From the NCBI GenBank assembly GCA_037349315.1, contig JBAIAC010000033.1, positions 17,316,001 through 17,380,000 on the forward strand: 64,000 nucleotides of DNA, in the 5' to 3' direction. Origin of the DNA: Chelydra serpentina (taxonomy: Eukaryota > Chordata > Testudines > Chelydridae). Shown here one piece after another: positions 1 through 12,235 of the stretch (its first letter is position 1; every line of letters begins with the position of its first letter). Under the pieces are notes generated by a model, which saw only the letters and a program-made list of their open reading frames with translations, did no database searches and had not been told where the DNA came from. A program made the position numbers and the translations under genes.

Positions 1-309
1 AATTATGGGATGCAGATGACATTATGGGACATTGGAATCATGTTCCCAGTCACCCCTGTGCGACTCATTTGGCCCTATGAGGCTTTGCAAAACCTTCCCA
101 AAACACCCTGCGCTAGACGGTGGCGAGTTGCACGGTGGGATAGCTACCCTTGGTGCATGGCTCTCTGCATCGATGCAAGTGCTGCTAGTGAGGACGCGCA
201 CTGTCGACACAAGGAGCATAATGTGGACACACAAAAGCGGTTTAATTACTGCGGCAGCTGTGTGCCAGCATAACTTAGGTGGACATAATTTTGTAGTGTA
301 GACAGGGCC
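1..309. mobile_element. Harbinger-type transposon terminal fragment, cut by window start
   Basis: Read on the minus strand, this begins with GGCCCTGTCTACACTACAAA, which is the style of PIF/Harbinger termini seen elsewhere in this window (GG..TGTGTCTACAC). The outward-facing end is at about 309. The other end lies beyond the window. No transposase frame is convincing in the visible part, and the short ORFs on both strands look incidental. Assignment rests on the terminal motif only, because the flanking TTA duplication cannot be checked. Confidence 0.5.
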
Positions 310-3300
310 TTTGTTTCTCAGCTCTGATCCTGGTGGCCAAACCCTCTCTCCGCACCCTCAGGTTTATCTCCCTTCCCTGCCTTTTCGTTATGATTTAAAC
401 AGACACTCTTTCCCTGGGGATGTTTCCATAAACACTCGAGATCTGCATGAACGGTTTCACTTTACCCGTCCCTGGCCAGTCGAAGATCCAAACTCTACCC
501 TCTGATGGGTGCACATGGTTCCATCATTGTTAATGGGGGCAGGGGCATCTCAGGGCACAAGGTGGCCTGTGTCAGCCCTTCTGGAATCAGCACCTCCTGC
601 CAGTCACTCAGCTGCCCTTAATTCAAGAGCACACCCAGCAGTTCGCAAATAAACGGTATTCCAGTTCTGTGCAACTCTCCGGAAAGTTAGGATTTAACCA
701 CCAGCGTGAGCAGAATAGCTGGGATTCTCACTCTTTTCAATTGCTGTAATAATTTGGGTTCTTCACAGCAGATTCAGCCCGAGACAGAGCTCCTTCAGCT
801 GGGATTTAGTCTACGTCTGGGAAAACTGGGACAACTGGCGATTAAGTGACTTGCACAAGGTTAAAGCTTTTGCACGATCCTTGGAGATGCTGAGGGCCCG
901 TTATCACTAGCGAGAGACAAAGGCAGCTCAGGATCGTGCAGGATCAGGCCCTTTATTTGACATCCCCTCACTGTAACATTTTCCTTTTGGCAGCAGCAGC
1001 AGCATGCTGGCAGAGTTCTGTGAACAATGTGAAACAAAATGGCGTTATGTTCTTGTTGAAATTTAAATAATTTCCAGAGACACTGGCTGCTGCCGAGAAA
1101 GAGACTCTGCACTCTGGGGGCTTAGATGCACACCCATAACCTCCAGGCAGGTCAATGGGAGCTGGGCACTCACAGCTGAGAGCAGGGTTTACTTTACATG
1201 CAGCATCCCCAGGGGTTTAAAAACCAGCATCAATTTACCATTACTGTATGCAACACACATCTGTTATGGCTTGTTTTCTGCAAACTGTACTTTTAACTGG
1301 AAAGACCTCACACTCTGCTGCTATTTTGTGTTCAGATGCAGTATAATATGCTCTGTGTTCTCCCAGGAAGCCCATAGTTTTGTTTGGCAGCAGCCTAGCT
1401 AATTATTGCATAAAAAAGAGACCTTTTTTTGGCAGGGGGTGAGGGTGGAATATACTGCAGGGAGTCCCATTACTGTGAGATGATCGCCATTCTTGTGTTC
1501 TGGGTCATTAGTTTCATGAGAACTGTGTACCACCGATGCACTAACTCTTGGGATTATGTATATGAAGCGTGTGTTCAGATGGAAGGAGCAGTGGGAAAGG
1601 GATAGGGTCTGAAATCTACCCCAGTGGCTGTTCGAGAGAGGGAATGTGAATCAAACAGGGAAGAAGGAAAACTAACCCTGAGCAAACTGTCCTTCATGGT
1701 CAGGATAATTAGCTGGAAAAGGCTTCATAACAAAGGAAATGCTGGTTACAATAGGCGCTATAGAACACCTCTTTGGTCTCAAGATGAAAGCAAGAGTAGA
1801 TGGTGACAGGGTGTTCCAGGGAGGAGAGAAGCAGCAGCCAGAGGACAAGGTATGCAATTAACCACAGAAGAGCCCCTCTTCAAAAATGAGGGTCTGCAAT
1901 TAGCAGCTCAAGGGAAACAGATTATCAATCTGTGCTGAGCTCCCATAGAGATGGGCCAAACAGCTAGTAATTGAGGTGCACAGGCCACCTCCAGGAGAGA
2001 CAGGACAATGAAAAACTTCAATAAGACAATTAAAGCCTATAACAATTTAGTTGCTTTTTCTTCTTCTTGAGGTAACCCCCTGGACGTGAATCCCACATGC
2101 CTCGCTGACAGTTCTGGAAGCACGGCCTGGAACCTTCCTCCTCACAACTAAGGTGGCAGGGGTGTCCTCACCCTGACTTTTTACAATCATCTGGCTCCAT
2201 CATATTCTCCTTGTGGTGCTGAATGGAACAGCAACACAGTTATTTTGCTTCCAGGACTTTATTCCCAGGTTTGTGTGTTCACAGCTTGTAAGAAAGAAAA
2301 ATTCTTCACTCCTTCAACTCCCATTGAAATTAATGAGAATAAGAGCACTCAGCACTTTGCAGGAGAGGGCCCTCTGCCAGATGTGGCAATTACCAATCCT
2401 GGAGCACAGCACAGCTGTTGGGGCTGGATGGAAGGAGCTGTCTCAGAGGGGTACCATCCAGAATCCTTCCCTCACCTTTCTCATTCTTTTGGTTTCCCCT
2501 TGACCTTCCCTGGGGCCAAGAAGAGCTGCAAGTGTCTCCCTCCAGAGCTGAGCAGTGCCACTTAAGGCTATCAGAAGGGATGGCTAGAGATGCGGTCACT
2601 AATTTCATTCATCCTAGGGGCTGAGCATGCCACCTCCGCTGCACTGAGTCACAATTGACGACTGAAATGGACATTCCTACCAGTGCAGCTGAAGAAAACT
2701 TTCTGCCAAAGTTAAAGATTTAGGAACAGATTCTGATCCCAGTTAGACCAGTGTAAATCAAGCTGCTGGCTTGAATTACTCTGGCTTTGCACCGGTGTAA
2801 AAGGGAGCAGAAGCTGACCTTTATTCTTCATTCAGTTCACGAAGGATTTTATGAAAACATATTTTGCAGCATAGGTGAATCACAAGATATGTTTGTGACA
2901 AAACACGAAATGCAGAGATAGGAAGACATTACTAGAGTACACCACTAAGGTGTCAGAGAAATAATAGATGTATTAGCTTGCAAAGGTAGCAGGAAACCCA
3001 TTACCTAAACATGAGAAGTGCCACCTTAAAATGAATCCTTGTGTACAACTAAGAGGCTATTTTTGTACATAGGTAGGGAAATTAACATAAAATGTCAAGC
3101 ATAGAGGCTTGCAAACAGATAATCATATTCGTAAACTAATGTGTTTGCCACTATGGTACTTGTTCAATGAATGCAATTAGAAAGGTGACTAAGAGATACA
3201 AGTATGGCATGATGATGTCCATTAAATAGAAATATATTTTAGTCTCATCATTTCTTGGAAGACTATATTTAATGGCTTTTCTAGTGTTTAATCCCAAGAG

Positions 3301-3734
3301 GCTTTACCTTTAAAATCACAGCAGATAAACACACTGAATTTCCTTTTGTCACTTGCAAGGATTAACATTCTATATGGGAAGCTTCCCTCTTTATACAAAC
3401 AGGTGACGGAGTTATTACTGCACAGATACTGTTGTGTACTGTTACAAGAATGAAATCAGTGAGGCAGGCCATGCAAGGGTGAGTAATGATGTGTATTTCC
3501 TGGGATGAGTGTCAAAAAAGAGCAATCGTGAAGAGGCTTGGACTGTAAAAATCTCAAGATTTGCAATGCTGTTAAATGATTTGTAACAAAGCTTTTAGGG
3601 AGATGAGCCCAAGCCCTGCACTGGAGCAGCTCAGATGGTGCTCAGTAGTCCAAATAATTGCTTGGGTCAATTCAAAGTCCATAGCTACAAAGGCAAGAAT
3701 ACAAGTTTATGAACACTATTTGTACGTAAGTAGT
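310..3734. other. noncoding stretch, no gene recognised
   Basis: No ORF here has domain-like composition or splice-site context. Short ancient repeat relics are visible, for example 2715-2815 with the CCAGTGTAAATC and CACCGGTGTAAAAG motifs that recur around 8730, 13850, 14500 and 21360. A weak MIR-like phrase (GATTAAGTGACTTGCAC) lies near 842. The rest is AT-rich unique-looking sequence. Confidence 0.5.
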
Positions 3735-3970
3735 GCCTAGAGGCCCCACCTGAAATCAGGGGCCCCTGGACTGGGCATTACATAAATACAAGGCAGACAA
3801 AGGGTGAGAGAAAGGCAGTATTATTTCCATTTTACAGATGGGGAACTGAGGCACAGAGGGATTAAGTGACCTGCCCAACGTCACACAGGAAGAGTCTGGC
3901 AGAGCCAGGAAATGCATTCCAGTCTCCTGAGTCTGAGTCCAATGCCTTACACACAAGACCATCCTCCTTC
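3735..3970 (-). mobile_element. CORE-SINE / MIR-like SINE
   Basis: The stretch near 3825-3900 reads as the reverse complement of the MIR core: TTTTACAGATGGGGAACTGA, GGCACAGAG, then GATTAAGTGACCTGCCCA and a CACACAG box. It continues with a GGCAGAGCCAGGAAATG segment corresponding to the tRNA-proximal part. The left part (GTGCCTAGAGGCCCC and GGCAGACAAAGGGTGAGAG) matches the longer reptile form, which also appears at 42065 and 54715. Old copy; no target duplication seen. Confidence 0.8.
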
Positions 3971-4363
3971 TCTGGTTTGACACCTTTAACATTAGAACAA
4001 GAAGCCTTCTAGATCAAACCACTACTATTATAAAAACACATGGAGGAAGTTGCAATAATATTTGGAGAAAATGGTCTGCTTAAAAGAGAAATCTGATTTC
4101 ATGCCATTTATTTGCACTTGCTGTTTTACACTAGTTATCCCAGAACGCATCAGATTAATTGTTTAAGAGAGAGAAGTGATAAAAATGTTGCAAGTTTGCA
4201 AATCAAAACTGAATATTATTTGTTTTTCACTGCCCTTGCTGGTGTATTGGGAAAAATCCTATCCTTACATGACATACATTTTTTCAAAGACACTAAAATA
4301 AAACCAATAACTGGAAATTAGAATGGTCTTAATCTGATGCTGCTATATCTGGACAGAAGGGTG

Positions 4364-4387
4364 TTGGACTTTTTGCAAAAAGTCCAA
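4364..4387. repeat. perfect 24-bp palindrome
   Basis: The 24 bases from 4364 equal their own reverse complement (TTGGACTTTTTG followed by CAAAAAGTCCAA). It can form a 12-bp stem without a loop, or a shorter hairpin. No flanking gene; function unknown. Confidence 0.85.
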
Positions 4388-5710
4388 TACTGAAAACAAG
4401 TTTTTATTTATACTTAAACAAACCTAATAGCTGTGATCACTATGGATTGCAAAGGTCACTATATAAACCAGTCCCAGTAATTACTGTTATTTGTTTTTCT
4501 TTCTACAATAGTATTAAGAGAACAATTCTAATTTACAGAATGATTAAACATTTCAATTTATATTACTTCCTCTTGTCAAATGCATTCTTGAAGGACTGAT
4601 GTGCAATTTATGTGGTTTTCTGCAGGGCACAACTCCGTTTCCTGCACAAAGGTTTACTTTACTTGTTGCGCATGGAACAAATCTTCATTTTAAAATCTAT
4701 GCTTTTTGTCACTCAAAGTATAGTCTGCAATTTGTTATTTAGGTCATTTTAAATTCACAGCCCAAGTCTCAAAACCACTGTCTATTCCTTTTTATTGCAC
4801 TTATCACTGCAGGGTCTAACCCCAGGCTCTCTCAAGCAATAGGAGTCATTTTTATACACATTTATAGAAATTACTAAGTGCACTTGGTTTCCATGACAGA
4901 AAAACACAACTTTACAAAATAATGTTCTCATCAGACCCATTTTATACCCACAGCACTTCCAGCCTTCAGTGGTGATGATGTTCTTGGAAGCAGGTTCTTG
5001 GAGATTTTAAATTAGGTTATTGAATGTAACATCCTTCTTTTTTGATTTCTCTGCCTTCAGAGTTAAACTCTTAAATTACTATTGATTAGGTACGTGAGCC
5101 ATTACGTGGATTGGGTAGAACCGTACTTGTAATGGAAGAAGTGAACACGTGCAATAGCTGAAGTTAGAGCAGTAACTGACTGATGAGAGCACATGGGAAG
5201 TGGGCCCCCTTTTAACCACTTAAGGAGGTTGCTATGTTCTATATATTTTAATCTTCAATTTATGGCTTCATTATTATCTTATCTAACAACCTTTCCTGCC
5301 TAATATAGCCCAGATATCAAAGTCCATGGGATGGGGTTCTGAAGGAAGAAGATGCTGCTAGGATCTCCTTGCAGCAAACCCCTTACACTGCAGTGAAAAG
5401 GTGTGTGGGGGGGATCCCTAAACCTGGCAGATCTCCCAGGATCTATGGAAGGCCAGGACCAATCATGCAGGGACTCTGTGCTTCTGCAACAGCTGAGCTC
5501 CCTTGTCTCCCTGGCCTCATGGCTCTATTGGAACCCCATTGCCAGAGACCCTCCCTCGCCACAGCTCCAGAGACAGGATTATACATTCCTAAGTAGTAGT
5601 ATCTTTTCAGTGCAAGGCCCATCTCAGCATGCAGCCCTCCCTGAGCTACACTGTGTGCTCCTCTGCTGCAATATGTCTAGGAGCTGTGTGTGTGTGTGTA
5701 TATATCTGCT

Positions 5711-6053
5711 CAGTGGCGTAGCCAGGTCTGGAGCACAGGGGGAGCGGTGCTTTAAAAAGGCGCCTCCCCGCTCCCCTGTACTCACCCGGCGGCGCTTTAA
5801 AGGGCCCAGGGCTCCAGCCGCTGCGGATCCCCCGGACCCTTTAAAGCGCTGCCAGCTCCAGCAGCTGGGCTCCGGCGGCGCTTTAAAAGGCCCGCGGCTC
5901 CCTGCGGCTGCAGGAGCCGCGGGGCTTTTAAAGCGCCTCCCCACCCCCTAGCCCGGCTCCGGCAGCTGGGCTCGGGCAGCGCTTTTTAAGGCGCTGCTTC
6001 TCCTCACAGGGGGAGCGGCTGCTCCCCCTGCTCCCCCCCTGGCTATGCTACTG
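5711..6053. mobile_element. nonautonomous hAT-type element with GC-rich modules
   Basis: Ends are CAGTGGCGTAGCCAGG and, inverted, CAGTAGCATAGCCAGG. They are flanked by an exact 8-bp duplication TATCTGCT (5703-5710 and 6054-6061), which is diagnostic of hAT insertion. The interior carries repeated GC-rich modules of GGCGCTTTAAA.GGCCC and GGCTCCGGC type in both orientations, interleaved with CTTTTAAAGCGC. It encodes no transposase; ORFs in it are compositional. A truncated relative lies at 63366. Confidence 0.92.
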
Positions 6054-6405
6054 TATCTGCTCCAGGACTCTGACCAATGGAAGGTATGTTCTCAGGTCAC
6101 AACAAGACATCACAAACTGAGCACTCCTATCAAAATGCAATGGCCTCTTCAAAAGGGAGAGACGCAGAGGGGATGGGCCAATGTAGTTAGGAGCATCCAA
6201 GGGAAAGATTCTGACCCAGTGTTGGCGGGGAGAGAATGATGGCTGAATAGAGGAGTTCAGCCCCTTCACCTGCCCTACCCACAGCTCCACCCCAACATAT
6301 GTTATAGCTCACATTATACCCACTGAGCAATGCAACGATAGTGAGTGTGTATGCACATGCAAGAGCATTTACAAATATTAATATATAAGCAAATACTTGT
6401 GTTCT

Positions 6406-6664
6406 CTTCCCAGGCCAGGAGCTCTGTGCACTCCTCCTCTCACATCCCCTCTTCCCAGGCCAGGAGCTCTGTGCACTCCTCCTCTCACATCCCCTCTTCC
6501 CAGGCCAGGAGCTCTGTGCACTCCTCCTCTCACATCCCCTCTTCCCAGGCCAGGAGCTCTGTGCACTCCTCCTCTCACATCCCCTCTTCCCAGGCCAGGA
6601 GCTCTGTGCACTCCTCCTCTCACATCCCCTCTTCCCAGGCCAGGAGCTCTGTGCACTCCTCCAC
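6406..6664. repeat. 45-bp minisatellite, about six copies
   Basis: The word CAGGCCAGGAGCTCTGTGCA recurs at 6411, 6456, 6501, 6546, 6591 and 6636, an exact 45-bp period. The units look identical by eye; the last one degenerates after about 6661. Because 45 is divisible by three, several reading frames stay open across the array on both strands. These ORFs are not genes. Confidence 0.97.
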
Positions 6665-6802
6665 TTGCACCTCTCCCCACAGGTCAGGACTCCGGGTATC
6701 TTGTGTTGCCACCTCTGAGGTAAAAAACTCAAGGACATCGGGATGATCTTGAGCTCATAAACTGGACAGCTGGCACCATGGACAGAGCGCCTTGACAGAT
6801 TC

Positions 6803-6824
6803 TTTTTTTTTTTTTTTTTTTTTT
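6803..6824. repeat. poly(T) tract, 22 T
   Basis: Uninterrupted run of 22 T followed by AAAAAGG. It could be the tail of a retroposed sequence on the minus strand, but no recognisable body follows. Confidence 0.9.
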
Positions 6825-7387
6825 AAAAAGGTGAGAATGGCCCAGGGAAAACCTGGAGAGGTGGCAACAATATGGGTATCCTCCTCTCATGCTCCCCACC
6901 TTGGGCAGGGCTCTGGATACCCCTTCCTCTCCTCCTCCAACGGGGACAGGGGACTCACCCTCTGGTAGAGTTGCTTTCTCCTCTGGATTCCAAGTGGGAC
7001 CTCTCTCTTTTCCCGCCTGTGATGAAGGGGGAATTTTTTGTAATTTTTTTATGAATCTCATGTGTGCCTCAGGTTCTCGCTATATTTTATATTGCTACCC
7101 ATTTTTCTTTGGTGTATTTTTCTGTACTGGGATGCACAGGCAACCAAGTTCTTTTTTAATGCCCAGCCTAGTTCCACAGGCCAACACATCTTTGTACTTT
7201 TAAGGGGTGGCAAAAGCACTGGCAACCATCTCAAGATCTGTGTCACTTCTAATTGTTACTTTTTTCTTACAGAAAGCTTAAAACAAACAATGCAAACCTT
7301 AGGGGGCTGGTACACACAGAATTCATGCTTAGAAAACCTCATGTCAGAGCTGCTGATCACGTATTCTAGAACAGATAGCACTTAGTC

Positions 7388-7455
7388 CTGCCATGACTGT
7401 AGGGGACCAGACTAAATGACCTCTCAAGGTCCCTTCCTGTCCTGTGATGCTAATT
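7388..7455 (+). mobile_element. CR1-type LINE 3' end fragment
   Basis: GGGGACCAGACTAAATGACC, then TCTCAAGGTCCCTTCCTGTC, is the characteristic 3' terminal block of amniote CR1 elements (GGACTAGATGACC...GGTCCCTTCC). Only the 3' tail is present; no reverse transcriptase remains nearby. Confidence 0.75.
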
Positions 7456-8951
7456 GTGGAAGAGCTTGGTGACAGAATGGCCTGATGTCGTGAATCATTG
7501 GAGATTAACTACACAAACTGGGTCCCATCCCACAGATAATATTTGGGTTCAGTGTGAAAACAGTAATTCATTGTCCTCAGCCAGTGCAACACTGGGAGGC
7601 AGCTTTCAGAGCAAGCCAGCCTAAAATACAATGCCACCCCTTGTAATTTTCCCACTACTACTTCCTCTACTTCAGTGGATTTTACACCTGTGTGGTTTTC
7701 TTTTACATAATAAAAGCTGGCTGCCTCCCAGACTGCAGTCAGAGTGAGATAGGGTATGTGGTGTAGAGTCCATAGCTGGGGGGAAACACATACAGGGCTT
7801 GGCTTTGCACTGTGCCATGTGGAGAGCGGAGGGTAGAAGCACCAGGTGGAAAGAGGTGAGCAGGATGGGGAATGTTGCAGTGTTCATCCTCATACAGATG
7901 AGCACTCCACTACCTAGGAGGAAGGAGGCCTAAGAGAAGGACAGCGTAGCTACCTCTTACTCAGAAGTATCTGTTTGAAGAATTGAGTGTAGTGAGAGTA
8001 GAATAAACTTGTTAATTTTACGTAAATAATATGTAAATAGGTATGTAGAGAAATGTTCGATGACTTCATAATTTTTTTTGCAATATGCAATTCATACATA
8101 GGCCCCTCATAACCTTAATCCAGCCCTGTCCGTAGGATCTGGCAGATTGCAGGGGGTTCCTCCAAGACATGGTCCAACACTGGGGGCATCACACTGACCC
8201 TGTTGAATCTGTGACACCTCCACAAACACAGCACAGGCTGGTGGGGACTCAGCCTGCTGGCAGAAAGAAGCTCTCCTCTGGCTTCTGGCTCCCCCTGCTG
8301 GCTGAGTGTGGCACTGCTGAGCAGAGCCCTGGCACAGAGCAGGGGAAAGACGAGACTGTTCAGAGGTCTGAGGCAGTTTTGGTTTTCACCTCTTCCCCTT
8401 CCCTCCCTTCAGGGCTGGGTGAAAGTTGGAGGGAAAGGTCCCTTCTGGATCCCCATTAAAATTACGGTCATTGGAATATCTGTTACAAAAAAGTGAGCTT
8501 GACTCTGATTCTCTAGTCCTACACTTTGTGCGGTCCTTGATACCCAGGCTAAATTAGGACCATGTGGGTATGAAATGCTATCGACAGAATTCTCCCTATG
8601 CTTAGAGCTGTGGTAGCATTTACACCCTCTCTGCCATCTCTTTACATCGGAGTCAATGACTGCATGTGGGGCAAAGCAGTGCAGAATCAGACCTTCCCAC
8701 CACTTTTTGCTTGAAGGCAAGACAGCGAGGGTCAAATTCTTCTCGGTTACACCTAAAGCCAGTGGAGCTGCACAGGTGTAACTTAGAGAAGAATTTGGCT
8801 TCCAAATAGCTACACTGGTTCTAATCCCTGCTGTGACATGGATTCCCTCTATGGCTTTGGACAAGTGGCCATAATCTTTGGATCTCTGTCTGTGAAACAT
8901 GTAAAACCATAAAGACATCTGTGTCTAAAGACACGGAACTAACCTGACATA

Positions 8952-9556
8952 TTAGAGAGAGAAGGTGGGTGAGGTAATATCTTTTATTGGACCAACTTCT
9001 GCTGGTGAGAGAGACCAGCTTTCAAGCTACACAGAGCTCTTTTTCAGGTCTGGAAAAAATTTGTTCCACCTTGTATTTAGCTGTGACTCTCTGAGTACGT
9101 TTCCCAGACCTGAAGAAGAGCTCTGTAGAACCTCAAAAGCTTGTCTCTCTCACCAACAGAAGTTGGTCCAATAAAAGATATTACCTCACCCACCTTCTCT
9201 CTCTCTAATATGGTGGTTCTCAACTGTGGTCCACCGCTTTTTCAGGGAAAGCCCCTGGCACGCCGGGCTGGTTTGTTGACTTGCTGTGTCCGCAGATTCG
9301 GCCAGTCGCGGCTCCCTCTTGCCGCGGTTTGCCGCTCCAGGCCAATGGGGGCTGCAGGACGCAGCGCGGCGTGGGCTGAGGGACGTGCTGTCTGCCACGT
9401 CCCGCAGCCCCCATTGGCCTGGAGGGGCCAGCGGCCTGGCCAGTGGGAGCCGCGACCGGCTGAACCTGCGTACGCGGCAGGTCAACAAACCGGCCCAGGG
9501 CACCAGGGGCTTTCCCTGAAGAAGCGGTGGACCACAGTTGAGAACCGTCACTCTAA
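8952..9556. mobile_element. foldback MITE with TA target duplication (Tc1/mariner-like)
   Basis: Termini TTAGAGAGAG and CTCTCTCTAA are flanked by TA on both sides (8950-8951 and 9557-9558). Long inverted arms contain GGTGAGGTAATATCTTTTAT, then TGGACCAACTTCTG, mirrored near 9135-9185. Without the later hAT insertion and its duplicated 8 bp, the element is about 257 bp. The TA duplication suggests Tc1/mariner mobilisation; no transposase is present. A 106-bp relative lies at 12236. Confidence 0.8.
9211..9550. mobile_element. hAT-type MITE inserted in the foldback MITE
   Basis: The 340-bp element starts TGGTGGTTCTCAAC and ends GTTGAGAACCGTCA. It is flanked by the exact 8-bp duplication CTCTAATA (9203-9210 and 9551-9558). 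Subterminal inverted repeats include TGGTCCACCGCTT and AGGGAAAGCCCCTGG. The interior is GC-rich, with a second inverted pair around GGCCAATGGGGGCTGC. It encodes nothing convincing. Confidence 0.92.
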
Positions 9557-9619
9557 TATGTCAGGTTAGTTCCATATCTTTAGACACAGATGTCTTTATG
9601 GTTTTACAACGGATGTCTT

Positions 9620-12230
9620 TATGGTTTTACAACACCACAGCATATACCTGCTATCACCCTTACCCTACTCACCTGAGGGAACCCCCTCTCCAGGGTCTGT
9701 ATGCTCTTTTAGGGAGCAGGAATGCCTATGTAAAATGCCTACCACAGTGAAGCCTCAATCCTCTTTAGCTGCTACTGAAATATAAACAATAATAATGAGT
9801 GAGGGAGTCTGTCAACATAGGTAAACTGGGGTGCTGCTAGTATTAATGGCATAATGCACTTTTTGATGAAAAGTGCTCTGGAATTTCCAGTTAAGGAAGG
9901 TGTTTTATACCAATGGCTCTCATCTTTTTCAGTACAATTTTGCAAAGAAAAATACAGTAAGCTCAAGTCTGACATTAAATGCTAATGAGCTCAGTGACTG
10001 TTTCCTGCTACATGAAGTGAACCTGCCAGGTCAACTAATCAGGAAACCGCAGAAAATTAATGCTGAGAAACAGAAAACAGCTTTTCAATCTCACAAACCT
10101 ATTCATGTGGCCAAGGGTTAAGAAACTAATTCAGAACAGCCTGAAGGAATTGCCTAAAAAGGAGTTAAGATGTGAAGCAGGTTACAGAGTATCTGTTTGA
10201 CTATCTACAGCAGTGGAGTTTGCATAAGGTGGGTTTGAACTCTATCAGTTCATTCTTCTAATGGCCTTACAGCTTTGGAGACAAATGAAAATATCTATTC
10301 AGCTGCTGAGAGCAATCTGACCGGATCCCACAGTAATGAACTATTCCTTGTGGACAACTCCATTCAGGTGATTTAGTTAATTGTGGCAGTTAGTTCTGAA
10401 ATTCTGCCAGGTTCCCTGCTAGCAATGGAGTTCATCTCTGGAAAAAAAGCAAACTACTGGTACTAAAGAACAGAGCAGGCATAGTGGAGCAGTCTATTTA
10501 AAAAAAATAAATAGCTGCCATATCTTGTTAATATCATTTGCAGATTCACCACACAAGAACAGATGGATGCTGGACTCTGTGGAAATTAAAGGGGGGGGGG
10601 GAAGAGGGGGAAAGAGGTTGGAGAGGGTTTTAGCAAAGAAAGGGGTAAAAAAAGGGCAGACTTTCAGCAGTCAGTCTCAGAATCAGCATTCATACTCTTA
10701 TTCATGGGCTGTATTTTGCTCTCTTTTAAATCATCCTTCTAGGGACACAAGATGCCAGGAGTAACAACACTGTGAATATGTTGTGGGGTTTGAAATTCAA
10801 AGGAATTGCCTGTCACCAACAGTAAGGAGCAATTTGACAAGTCTTACCAGCAAACATCTTCTACCATCACCATCTCCTCACCCTACAGCTGTGAAAGGGA
10901 GCTTAGATGCAGTAAGCTCTCTAGAAAACCCTAAAACGGAGTGACAATCCAGGGCGATGCCATGGTAAACAGTCATGGGAATTAGAGCTGGTCTCTCCAT
11001 TTCTTTCACTGAATTATTAACCTTTTCCTTTGTACAATCAAAAGCAGCTTCCCCTTTCTGTTTTATTTCAGATTCTAGTGTTCCCCTCTCTGTACTGAGC
11101 TATTGTGTCCACAATTCATGACACCCACAGACTGATCTATTTTATTCCTTTCCTTGAGGCTTTAATCTTTTCTCAGAAGCCCAGGTGATAGCTTTATGTC
11201 CCTTCATCACAGGAACTGGAAACTCAGATTTCTGATGACTGTCTGTGCCTTCCAGGTGACCTCATTACTCCCCTGTCACACTGTTATTTACTACCTTGTG
11301 GTACTGTATATTCTACAGTTTAGGTCTGCTTGTTGCTTTGCTTGCTTTACTCTTGGGTGCCTGGGCACATTTCTGGTATCCCCATATTGTAAGGCTTACC
11401 TGCAGTGTTGTTTAGAATATCTAGCTGGGAGAAACATTCGTCAGCAGAGGCAGCTCATGAAGGTCCAGTGATTTAACATTAATAAACCCCACCTTAATGC
11501 AATTAAGGGGGGGGGGGATTCATTTCATCATGCTGACAGTGATTGAGTTTATCTAAATATTTTGATTTGATAATTGGGTTCCTATGCTGACGTCTTTAGC
11601 TCATTCACTTTCAGTGTAAATCAACACGATTGGTTTATTTTAGCTGAAATAATTCACCAAACTCTAAAGAGTTGGGCTCAACCAGAGCTCTGGATACAAG
11701 CAGCCCTAAAGGTTTGAAAAGTTTGGGTCTGGTTCATAGCATTGTGGCCCTAGCCTGTGTCTAACATTGTAAGGCAAGGCAGGTGCTATCAGTTTTTGAG
11801 TCAGGTGAATGAAACATAAGCTGCCAGGATCCTGTTCACTGTCTCCTTCAGTAAGGGTGGCAATGGTAGCAAAACCCCTACATGCAGCAATATTTAAATA
11901 AGCAAGATCAACACTTCTCTGAAGCTCCCAAGCTGTTGCCATAGACTGATTGGCTGGACAGTAGCTAGCACAGCACAGAGTAAAGCTGAGTTTTACAGGG
12001 TGTGCCTCCTGGAGAAACACTGGTCCTTCTGAAAGATGACACTGCTGACTCGCAAAAACTGGGGAAGAGGACTTTGCTTAATATTTGGATACAACACAAC
12101 AAACAATTCCTAGCTGTAGTCTAACTTCACACAATACACACAGTCTACAGCAACACATTCTGCCTTAGTTATTTAATATCATTGTTGCCACACTACACCA
12201 GATGTAGTTACTAGAACTTAATTTACACCT
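9620..12230. other. noncoding stretch, no gene recognised
   Basis: AT-rich sequence with G-runs at about 10590 and 11508. No coding exon, splice-flanked frame or RNA gene was recognised on either strand. Confidence 0.5.
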
Positions 12231-12235
12231 TAATA

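Larger units (their letters stand above)
8901..9608. repeat. interrupted about 100-bp palindrome hosting nested transposons
   Basis: Bases 8901-8950 and the reverse complement of 9559-9608 agree at 48 of 50 positions (GTAAAACCATAAAGACATCT ... CCTGACAT). Removing everything between the central TA dinucleotides restores a single palindrome whose dyad centre is TA. A mariner-like MITE sits at that centre and a hAT element sits inside the MITE. The outer arm end (ATGTCTTTATGGTTTTACAAC) is repeated just downstream at about 9610-9630. Confidence 0.9.

Noticed and set aside
5403..5951. 182-codon + ORF
   Set aside because: Runs into the GC-rich hAT element at 5711 and its second half is module repeat; no splice context.
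6187..6746. Several 100-183 codon ORFs on both strands
   Set aside because: They run through the 45-bp minisatellite, whose period is a multiple of three; the translations are pure unit repeats.
8409..8918. 169-codon minus ORF
   Set aside because: Crosses old SINE-like relics and the palindrome arm; no recognisable domain and no promoter or splice evidence.
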